Positions 36,301 through 42,752 of a stretch of DNA of 42,752 nucleotides are shown here, one piece after another. The notes under the pieces were generated by a model. The model was not told the origin of the DNA. It saw only the letters and a list, made by a program, of their open reading frames with translations, and did no database searches. A program made the position numbers and the translations under genes. The stretch is from Candidatus Aveggerthella stercoripullorum (GTDB lineage Bacteria; Actinomycetota; Coriobacteriia; Coriobacteriales; Eggerthellaceae), in assembly GCA_018712955.1 (NCBI GenBank), contig DVGB01000034.1, forward strand, positions 1 through 42,752, read 5' to 3'. Positions within the stretch are counted from its first letter, which is position 1. Each line of letters begins with the position of its first letter.

Positions 36301-38377
36301 CCTGCATACGCTTGCGTTCGAAATCGGCACGGAAGAGATTCCGGCATTCGACCTCGACCAGGCGACCAAGCAGCTCGAGAAGCTGGCGCCTGCAGCGCTT
36401 GACGGCGCGCGCATCCCACACGGGGCGGTGGCGGTCTATTCGTCCCCGCGTCGTTTGATCGTCATGGCATCGGACGTTGCCGACGAGACCGAAGCGCTCG
36501 TCGAAGACTACAAGGGCCCTTCCGTCAAGATTGCCTTCGACGAGGAGGGAAACCCCACGAAAGCAGCCGTCGGCTTCGCGCGCGGCAAAGGCGTTGACGC
36601 TTCCGCGCTCGAGGTGCGCGACGGCTACGTGCACGCGGTGAAGAACGTTCCGGCGCAGCCTGTCCGCGAGCTGCTTCCAAGCGTGCTCGAGAGCCTCATC
36701 ACGGATATTTCGTGGCCGAAATCGTGCCGCTGGGGCGTGCGCACTGAATACTTCAGCCGCCCGGTCCGCTGGCTTGTCGCGCTTTTGGACGACGAGGTCG
36801 TTCCTGTCGAGTTCGCCGGGCTGACGTCCGACCGCACGACGCGCGGCCACCGCGTGCTTGCTCCGGGCGAGCACGAAATCGACACGGCAGCGCGCCTGCT
36901 TGACGTCGTGCGCGCAGGCTTCGTCGTGCCGAGCCAGGAAGAGCGTGAGCGCATCATTCGCGAAGGCGTCGCAGCTGCAGAAGCGCAGACGGGCGCGCGT
37001 GCTGAACTTCCTGCGAAGACGCTGCTCGAGGTGACGAACCTGTGCGAGTACCCGACCGTGCTCGTCGGCACGTTCGACGAAGAGTTCCTGCAGGTTCCCG
37101 AAGAGATCATCGTTGATGCGATGCTCATGCACCAGCGTTACTTCCCGCTCTACGATGCGGACGGGAAGCTCACGAACCATTTCCTCGTCGTGTCCAACGG
37201 CGACCCGAAGGCGGCTTCCGTCATCACGGGCGGCAACGAGCGCGTCGTGCGCGCCCGCCTTTCTGACGCCAAGTTCTTCTACGACGAAGACCGCAAGCGT
37301 CCGCTCGAATCCTACGTCGAGAAGCTCGACACGGTCGTGTTCCAGGAGCAGTTGGGCACGGTTCGCGCGAAGACGGATCGTATCGTGGCGCTCGCGGACC
37401 ATATTGCCGCGGTCGCGCAGTTCTCTGATGCCGACGCGGCAGATGCCCATCGCGCGGCTTACCTGTGCAAAGCTGACTTGGTGACGAACGCGGTCATCGA
37501 GTTCACGTCCGTCCAGGGCGTCATGGGCTCGTACTACGCGGAGGCGTCCGGCGAAAACGACCAGGTCGCGCATGCTATCGCCGACCACTACCGCCCGCGT
37601 TTCTCCGGCGATGAGCCGCCGGCGTCTGCCGTGGGACGTGCTGTCGCCATGGCGGACAAGCTCGACACCATTTGCGGCCTGTTCGCAGTGGGGCAGGGCC
37701 CGACCGGATCTTCCGACCCGTTCGCCCTGCGCCGAAGCGCGCTTGGTATCCTGACCATGCTGCTCGGCGATGCAAGCCTTCCGGTGCCGCTGGTGCCCGC
37801 AGTGGACGCAGCGCTCTCTGCGTACGCTGCCCAGGGCATCGACTTTGACGTGGATGCAGTGCGCGCTGAAGTCGTCGACTTCTTCATCACGCGCACGAAG
37901 GTCATGTTGCGCGACGAGGGCAACGCTGCCGACACCATCGACGCGGTGCTTGCGGTCGGTGTCCAGGAGCCGGCAGAGTTCGTGCTTCGCGTTCGTGCCC
38001 TCGAGCGCGTACGCGCCGAAGAACCGGAAGCGTTCGACGACCTTGCGACGGCGTATGCGCGCGCAAACAACCTGCGCGACGCGGATGCGGGCATGGACTT
38101 CGACGAAGGCATGCTGTGCGAAGTCGAACACGCGCTGAGCTGCGCGGTCGTGCAGGCAGAGGGCCGTGTCGCACGCGCGCTCGAAGCGGACGACTACGCT
38201 GCAGCGCTCGAAGAGCTTGCCTCCCTGCGCAAGCCCGTCGACCTGTTCTTCGAACGCATTATGGTCATGGACGAAGACCTGGCCGTCCGGGCGAACCGTA
38301 TGAAGCTGCTGAACCGTTTCGTGTCCGTGTTCAAGGACGTTGCGGACTTCGGCAAGATGGCGAAGCAGGCGGGCTAA
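36293..38377 (+). CDS. glyS: glycyl-tRNA synthetase beta subunit
   Basis: tRNA-binding subunit of glycyl-tRNA synthetase, with an HD-like middle region and a C-terminal anticodon-binding domain. It is 694 residues, as expected. Landmarks are [18 protein letters not shown] at the start, [53 protein letters not shown] and [12 protein letters not shown]. The GTG start at 36293 overlaps glyQ by 8 bases and is preceded by GGAGGAGG in the end of glyQ, so the two are translationally coupled. Confidence 0.96.
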   Translation: MASLHTLAFEIGTEEIPAFDLDQATKQLEKLAPAALDGARIPHGAVAVYSSPRRLIVMASDVADETEALVEDYKGPSVKIAFDEEGNPTKAAVGFARGKGVDASALEVRDGYVHAVKNVPAQPVRELLPSVLESLITDISWPKSCRWGVRTEYFSRPVRWLVALLDDEVVPVEFAGLTSDRTTRGHRVLAPGEHEIDTAARLLDVVRAGFVVPSQEERERIIREGVAAAEAQTGARAELPAKTLLEVTNLCEYPTVLVGTFDEEFLQVPEEIIVDAMLMHQRYFPLYDADGKLTNHFLVVSNGDPKAASVITGGNERVVRARLSDAKFFYDEDRKRPLESYVEKLDTVVFQEQLGTVRAKTDRIVALADHIAAVAQFSDADAADAHRAAYLCKADLVTNAVIEFTSVQGVMGSYYAEASGENDQVAHAIADHYRPRFSGDEPPASAVGRAVAMADKLDTICGLFAVGQGPTGSSDPFALRRSALGILTMLLGDASLPVPLVPAVDAALSAYAAQGIDFDVDAVRAEVVDFFITRTKVMLRDEGNAADTIDAVLAVGVQEPAEFVLRVRALERVRAEEPEAFDDLATAYARANNLRDADAGMDFDEGMLCEVEHALSCAVVQAEGRVARALEADDYAAALEELASLRKPVDLFFERIMVMDEDLAVRANRMKLLNRFVSVFKDVADFGKMAKQAG

Positions 38378-38452
38378 CCGCTCGTGTGCTTCAAGCTGCC
38401 ACCCCGCTGGCATTGCGCGGGTGATGGCAGGGCGTTTCGGAGACAACGAACC

Positions 38453-38482
38453 GAAGGGCCGGGCCGGGCGGTCCGGCCCTTC
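38453..38482 (+). terminator. terminator-like hairpin after glyS
   Basis: GAAGGGCCGG (38453-38462) and CCGGCCCTTC (38473-38482) pair perfectly around a ten-base loop, 75 bases after the glyS stop. Only a short TTT follows, so it may be a weak terminator that also lies in the leader of the next gene, 19 bases before its start. Confidence 0.55.
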
Positions 38483-38501
38483 GCAGTTTGAAAGGGGCAC
38501 C

Positions 38502-39368
38502 ATGGAGCTTTCGGCGCTGGGAACGCGTTCGCAGGATTTTCCGACCGTGCACGTCATCAGCGACTCCGTCGGCGTGACGGCGCAGACGCTGGCTCGTGCG
38601 GCAACGGCTCAGTTCGGCCTTAAGAACCCGCGCATCGAGACCGTTTCGCGCGTGCGCACCTTCGAAGAGATTGAGCACTTTTTCGAAGAGCACGTGGAGC
38701 ACCATCGCAAGCGTTTCGGCGATGTGCACCTGGTCGTGTTCTACACGCTCGTCGACGACGGCATGCGCCGGAAGATGTCGGAGTACGTGGCGAAGAATCC
38801 CTACATCATAGCGGTCGACCTGATCGGTCCCGCCATCGACGCGCTCGCCCAGGTGTCCGGCCGTGAGCCCGAAGACGTCCCTGGTGGCCTGCGCATTGCC
38901 GACGCGGACTACTTCCAGCGCATCGAGGCGATGGAGTTCACTATCGCCCACGATGACGGCCGCAACCCGCAAGACCTTACGAAAGCGGACATCGTGCTGG
39001 TGGGCGTGTCCCGCACCTCGAAGACCCCGACGTCCATCTATTTGAGCCAGCAGGGCTACAAGGTGGCGAACATTCCGCTCGACCCGAAGACCGACCCGCC
39101 GAAAGAGCTCTTCGACGTGGACGCGAAACGTATATTCGGCCTGATGACGACTCCGGATGTGCTTATCGGCATTCGCCAGCGCCGCCTCGGCAATGCGGCG
39201 GGCGTTGCCTCCAGCTACGCAGATCCAGAGGCGGTCTACGAGGATCTGGAGAAAGCGCGCTCTCTCATGAGAAAACTGGGCTGTATCGTCGTGCGGACTG
39301 ACAACCGCGCGGTCGAAGAGACCGCTCAGCAGATTTTACGCTACTATGACCTGGCTAACCCCCAGTAG
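38502..39368 (+). CDS. PPDK/PEPS regulatory kinase-phosphorylase (PDRP, DUF299)
   Basis: Bifunctional protein that inactivates its target dikinase by ADP-dependent phosphorylation of an active-site threonine and reactivates it by phosphorolysis. It is 288 residues with FPTVHVISDSVGVTAQTLARAA at the N-terminus and the P-loop GVSRTSKTPTSIYLSQQG at about 168-185, the family signature. The frame is open to 38340, but the ATG at 38502 follows AAAGGGG and gives the family start. The next gene is ppdK, so its target is pyruvate phosphate dikinase rather than PEP synthase. Confidence 0.95.
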   Translation: MELSALGTRSQDFPTVHVISDSVGVTAQTLARAATAQFGLKNPRIETVSRVRTFEEIEHFFEEHVEHHRKRFGDVHLVVFYTLVDDGMRRKMSEYVAKNPYIIAVDLIGPAIDALAQVSGREPEDVPGGLRIADADYFQRIEAMEFTIAHDDGRNPQDLTKADIVLVGVSRTSKTPTSIYLSQQGYKVANIPLDPKTDPPKELFDVDAKRIFGLMTTPDVLIGIRQRRLGNAAGVASSYADPEAVYEDLEKARSLMRKLGCIVVRTDNRAVEETAQQILRYYDLANPQ

Positions 39369-39451
39369 ACGTGCCGGGCGCAGGTAACATAACTCTCTGA
39401 CCTGTGATGGGTCTGCAAAATTGACCAAACGCACGTCTAAGGAGAGTAAAG

Positions 39452-42166
39452 GTGGCTGAAGAAGTAAAGCGCGTGTTCGCATTCGGCAAGGACGCGAACG
39501 GCAACAACGTGACCGAGGGCAACACGTCCATGAAGTTCGTTCTGGGCGGTAAAGGTGCGAACCTCGCCGAGATGGCGAACATCGGCCTGCCCGTGCCTCC
39601 CGGCTTCACAATTTCGTGCCAGACGTGCATGGAATACGCCAACGCCGGCAACGTGTGGCCCGAGGGAGCGCTCGACACGATCCACGATTACCGCGTGGAT
39701 CTGGAAGAGCGCATGGGCAAGAAGATTGGCGATGCGGAAGACCCCCTGCTCGTTTCCGTTCGCTCCGGTGCCCCTATGTCCATGCCGGGCATGATGGACA
39801 CGGTTCTGAACCTCGGCCTGAACGACCAGTCCATCAATGGCCTTATCAAGCAGACGGAGAACCCTCGCTTTGCCTGGGACTCCTACCGCCGCTTCATCCA
39901 GATGTTCTCTAACGTCGTCATGGGCCTTGACGGCGATCTGTTCGAGAACGCCATCACTGCCATGAAGAACGCTCGCGGCGTGAAGAGCGACACGGACCTT
40001 TCTGCGGAAGACTTGCAGGAATTGGTTTCCGAGTTCAAGCAGATTTTCGCGGAGAACGTGAACGCGGCCGACTATCCGGATCTTGTGACGGATGGGGTTG
40101 TCGTCTTCCCGCAGGATCCCATGCTCCAGCTTCGTCTGGCCATCGAAGCCGTCTTCGGCAGCTGGAACAATCCGCGCGCCACGCTCTATCGCAAGCAGAA
40201 CAAGATCGCTGACGATCTGGGCACGGCCGTCAACGTTCAGTCGATGGTCTTCGGCAACAAGGGCAACACCTCTGCCACCGGCGTTGCGTTCACGCGCAAT
40301 CCCGCGAACGGCGAGAAGGAATTCTACGGCGACTACCTGGTCAACGCCCAAGGCGAAGACGTCGTCGCCGGCATCCGCAACACGAGCCCCATCGCAGAGC
40401 TCAAGACGGTCGAGGGCCTGGAAGAGGCCGGTCGCCAGCTCGAGGAAGTTTTCGTGACGCTCGAGAACCACTTCCGCGACATGTGCGATATCGAGTTCAC
40501 CATCGAGCAGGGCAAGCTTTGGATGCTCCAAACTCGCGTGGGCAAGCGTACTGCTGCCGCTGCTCTCCACATTGCCATCGAGATGGAGAAGGAAGGCCTC
40601 ATCACGAAGGAAGAGGCTGTCAAGCGCGTGAATCCCGAGCAGCTCGACCAGCTGCTGCATCCGCAGTTCGACAAGAACGCCACGTACGACGTCATCGCAA
40701 AGGGTCTCAACGCCAGCCCGGGCGCCGCGGTGGGCGAAGCGGTCTTCTCTGCCGCCGACGCGGTTGCGGTTTCTGAGGCGGGTCGCAAGTGCGTGCTTAT
40801 CCGCTGGGAGACGAACCCGGACGACCTCGCCGGCATGATTGCGGCCGAGGGCATCCTTACCTCCCATGGCGGCAAGACCTCCCACGCTGCCGTTATCGCG
40901 CGCGGCATGGGCGCACCGTGCGTTTGCGGCGTCGAGGCTTTGAAGATTGACGCAGACAAGAAGGAAGCTGTTGTCGCGGGCACCGACATCGTCATCAAGG
41001 AAGGCGATATGGTTTCCATCGACGGCACGACCGGTTCGGTGGTCCTCGGTGCGGTCGACCTGGTTCTCCCTGAGCTCACGGGCGATCTGGACACCATTCT
41101 CGAGTGGGCTGACGAATTCCGTACGATGGGCGTTCGCGCGAATGCCGACAACCCGGAAGACGCCGAGCTTTCTCGCTCTTTCGGCGCTGCAGGCATTGGC
41201 CTGTGCCGTACCGAGCATATGTTCCTGGGCGATCGCAAGCAGATCATCCAATCCTTCATCCTCAATGACGACCCGGCCGTTCGCGAAAAGGCGCTCAACG
41301 ACCTCTTCGAGGCTCAGACGGGCGACTTCCTCGGCATGTTCCGTGCAATGGACGGACTGCCGGTTGTCGTGCGCCTGCTCGATCCGCCGCTGCACGAGTT
41401 CCTGGAGAGCCCGCGTGCGCTTGACGTCGAGATTGCCCGCATGGAGGCTTCCGGTGCCGCCGAGGCGGACATTGCCGCGAAGCGCAAGCTCATGGAGCAG
41501 ATTGACTCCATGTCCGAAATGAACCCGATGCTGGGTTTGCGCGGTTGCCGTTTGGGCATCGTGTATCCCGAGCTGCCGGCCATGCAGGTGCGTGCCATCA
41601 CGACGGCTGCCGCTCGCCTGAAGAAGGAAGGCCTTGATCCGAAGCCGGAGATCATGATTCCGCTCGTGTCGGTCATCACCGAGCTCGATCAGCTGCGCGC
41701 TGAATGCGAGCAGGTTATTGCCGAGGTCTGCGAGGAAGAAGGCGTTGAGCTCGAGATTCCCATCGGCACCATGATCGAGCTGCCGCGCGCTGCCATCACT
41801 GCCGACGAGATCGCTACGAAGGCAGACTTCTTCAGCTTTGGTACGAACGACCTCACTCAGACGACGTTCGGCTTCAGCCGCGACGACGTTGAGGCGAAGT
41901 TCATCCATCGCTACCTCGAGCGCCGCATCCTTGCACGCAACCCGTTCGAGACGGTGGACGACGGCGTTGCCGCGCTGGTCGATATGGGCTGCACGAAGGG
42001 ACGTTCCACGAACCCGGACATTACGTTGGGTGTGTGCGGCGAGCACGGCGGCGATCCGGACTCCGTGAAGAAGTTCCACAAGATCGGCCTGACCTACGTC
42101 AGCTGCTCGCCGTATCGTGTGCCGCTGGCGCGTCTTGCTGCAGCACAGGCGGCTTTGGAAGACTAA
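39452..42166 (+). CDS. ppdK: pyruvate, phosphate dikinase
   Basis: Interconverts pyruvate, ATP and phosphate with phosphoenolpyruvate, AMP and pyrophosphate in central carbon metabolism. It is 904 residues in the usual order: ATP-grasp nucleotide domain, swivelling phosphohistidine domain and TIM-barrel PEP domain. The phosphorylated histidine is H478 in GGKTSHAAV, the regulatory threonine is T476, and the C-terminal GVCGEHGGDP holds catalytic C862. The start is GTG at 39452 after AAGGAG. It is paired with its regulator upstream. Confidence 0.97.
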   Translation: MAEEVKRVFAFGKDANGNNVTEGNTSMKFVLGGKGANLAEMANIGLPVPPGFTISCQTCMEYANAGNVWPEGALDTIHDYRVDLEERMGKKIGDAEDPLLVSVRSGAPMSMPGMMDTVLNLGLNDQSINGLIKQTENPRFAWDSYRRFIQMFSNVVMGLDGDLFENAITAMKNARGVKSDTDLSAEDLQELVSEFKQIFAENVNAADYPDLVTDGVVVFPQDPMLQLRLAIEAVFGSWNNPRATLYRKQNKIADDLGTAVNVQSMVFGNKGNTSATGVAFTRNPANGEKEFYGDYLVNAQGEDVVAGIRNTSPIAELKTVEGLEEAGRQLEEVFVTLENHFRDMCDIEFTIEQGKLWMLQTRVGKRTAAAALHIAIEMEKEGLITKEEAVKRVNPEQLDQLLHPQFDKNATYDVIAKGLNASPGAAVGEAVFSAADAVAVSEAGRKCVLIRWETNPDDLAGMIAAEGILTSHGGKTSHAAVIARGMGAPCVCGVEALKIDADKKEAVVAGTDIVIKEGDMVSIDGTTGSVVLGAVDLVLPELTGDLDTILEWADEFRTMGVRANADNPEDAELSRSFGAAGIGLCRTEHMFLGDRKQIIQSFILNDDPAVREKALNDLFEAQTGDFLGMFRAMDGLPVVVRLLDPPLHEFLESPRALDVEIARMEASGAAEADIAAKRKLMEQIDSMSEMNPMLGLRGCRLGIVYPELPAMQVRAITTAAARLKKEGLDPKPEIMIPLVSVITELDQLRAECEQVIAEVCEEEGVELEIPIGTMIELPRAAITADEIATKADFFSFGTNDLTQTTFGFSRDDVEAKFIHRYLERRILARNPFETVDDGVAALVDMGCTKGRSTNPDITLGVCGEHGGDPDSVKKFHKIGLTYVSCSPYRVPLARLAAAQAALED

Positions 42167-42261
42167 CGGCAAGCATGAAAGCCAAAATGGCGCCTGAAGA
42201 AAGACGGCTGTCTTGGCAGAAATAGGGCTGAACGGAGAATTCTCGGCCTTCATAACGTGAA

Positions 42262-42297
42262 ACGATGCGCGTCGTCCGAAAAGGAGGCGCGCATCGT
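42262..42297 (+). terminator. terminator after ppdK
   Basis: ACGATGCGCG (42262-42271) pairs perfectly with CGCGCATCGT (42288-42297); the 16-base centre can form an extra TCC/GGA stem. TTTT follows within four bases. It is about 95 bases after the ppdK stop and is the likely transcript end. Confidence 0.65.
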
Positions 42298-42550
42298 GCA
42301 TTTTGAGGCATTCGTCTCTAGAGAAAGAAAAGGCTGTCTCCGACACGCGAAACACGAAAGGAGCGGTCGGCGTCTGCTCAAGAGGAGGTTCCTTGCGCTC
42401 ACATAAGGCAAAAGGACGGATTCGTAAAGGGTTTGTGAATGATAGGTCAAGCACTTGCAAGGAAAGCGTCAGTTGCCTACTATGAACGAACCCCATTCGG
42501 GGCGTGGTCAAAAGCCAACGCGAACAAACAAAAGTTTTTCGAAAAAGTTC
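42298..42550. other. non-coding stretch between ppdK terminator and rRNA-type promoter
   Basis: No gene is supported here. It holds a small CCCC-ATTC-GGGG hairpin (42491-42502) and a 12-bp perfect palindrome TTTTTCGAAAAA at 42535-42546, the latter directly upstream of the -35 box and AT-rich, resembling an UP-element region. A 91-codon open frame at 42455-42730 overlaps the promoter and was not called. Confidence 0.5.
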
Positions 42551-42579
42551 TTGACTACGTCCAAGGGGATGGGTAATAT
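42551..42579 (+). promoter_or_regulatory. strong promoter, rRNA-operon type
   Basis: TTGACT (42551-42556), 17-base spacer and TAATAT (42574-42579), preceded by an A/T-rich tract. It is the closest match to a consensus housekeeping promoter in the window. No start codon with a ribosome site follows in the remaining 170 bases, while strong hairpins do, so a stable RNA operon beyond the right edge, probably rRNA, is inferred. Confidence 0.6.
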
Positions 42580-42611
42580 AATTTTTCGCCGCTTCCGCAG
42601 GGAAGCAGCAA

Positions 42612-42705
42612 GGCCCGGGGCGAGACCCCGGGGCCCGCACCTTGAGAGCGACATACCGCGAGAGAGAGACTCGAAGGAAGGCCGCCCGCCCGAAAGGGCA
42701 GGGCG
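42612..42705 (+). other. structured leader RNA downstream of the rRNA-type promoter
   Basis: Two hairpins are visible. GGCCCGGGG pairs with CCCCGGGGCC around CGAGA (42612-42635, one bulged G). GCCCGCCC pairs with GGGC-A-GGGC around a GAAA tetraloop (42684-42704, one bulged A). These would lie in the first 120 bases of the transcript. They could be part of an rRNA leader with processing or antitermination signals; no recognisable boxA was found before the window ends. Confidence 0.45.
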
Positions 42706-42752
42706 TCCCCGGAGACGATTCCTTATTTAATGTTTTCATACCAGCTTTCAGC

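Noticed and set aside
42455-42730. 91-codon open frame at the right edge
   Set aside because: It covers the strong promoter and its leader hairpins and the product is Arg/Pro-rich low complexity.
39437-42739. Minus-strand open frame of 1100 codons opposite ppdK
   Set aside because: Shadow of ppdK caused by codon bias; no ribosome site and low-complexity product.

Overview
The window is about 42.7 kb of GC-rich bacterial chromosome, densely coded and with no mobile elements seen. It is most likely from the class Coriobacteriia (Eggerthellaceae-like Actinomycetota); this is inference. The division cluster ends ftsZ-pgeF-yggS-sepF-yggT-divIVA with no ftsA, as in Gram-positives and actinobacteria. 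However, glycyl-tRNA synthetase is the two-subunit GlyQ/GlyS form, a pyruvate phosphate dikinase sits beside its regulator, and a DUF1846 protein is present, which argues against Actinomycetia.

Layout. 1-7.8 kb: map, murJ (-), nadK, a DUF1846 gene (-), pyrG with a possible attenuator in its leader, and xerD. 7.8-8.5 kb: a long regulatory region with TGGGN repeats that look like MraZ operators around a good promoter. 8.5-27.8 kb: an almost uninterrupted division and cell wall cluster, mraZ-rsmH-ftsL-ftsI-murE-murF-mraY-murD-ftsW-murG-murC-ftsQ-ftsZ-pgeF-yggS-sepF-yggT-divIVA. It supplies lipid II synthesis (MurC-F, MraY, MurG), septal wall synthesis (FtsW/FtsI with FtsQ/FtsL), and the Z ring with its membrane anchor (FtsZ, SepF) and polar organiser (DivIVA). 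MurB and Ddl are not in this window. 27.8-28.7 kb: RNase P RNA (-), facing divIVA, with three copies of an unrecognised ~160-nt structured repeat between the two genes. 28.8-32.5 kb: a YigZ-family gene (-), a DUF454 membrane protein, a small acidic protein (-) and recN. 32.7-35.3 kb: rpsP-khpA-rimM-trmD-lepB. 35.4-42.2 kb: glyQ-glyS, then the PPDK regulatory protein and ppdK. 42.2-42.75 kb: a terminator, then a strong rRNA-type promoter with a structured leader running off the edge.

The most unusual signal is the repeat family at 27825-28381. Two copies follow divIVA on the + strand and one follows rnpB on the - strand. Each carries a hairpin whose tip (GGAC, CAWA loop, GTCC, bulged A) is nearly invariant while the supporting stem differs completely in sequence but stays paired. 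That pattern suggests selection on RNA structure. The MraZ-box array in the mra promoter, the pyrG leader hairpin and the terminator overlapping the pgeF start are the next most interesting points. All functional assignments rest on motif recognition by eye; no database search was run.
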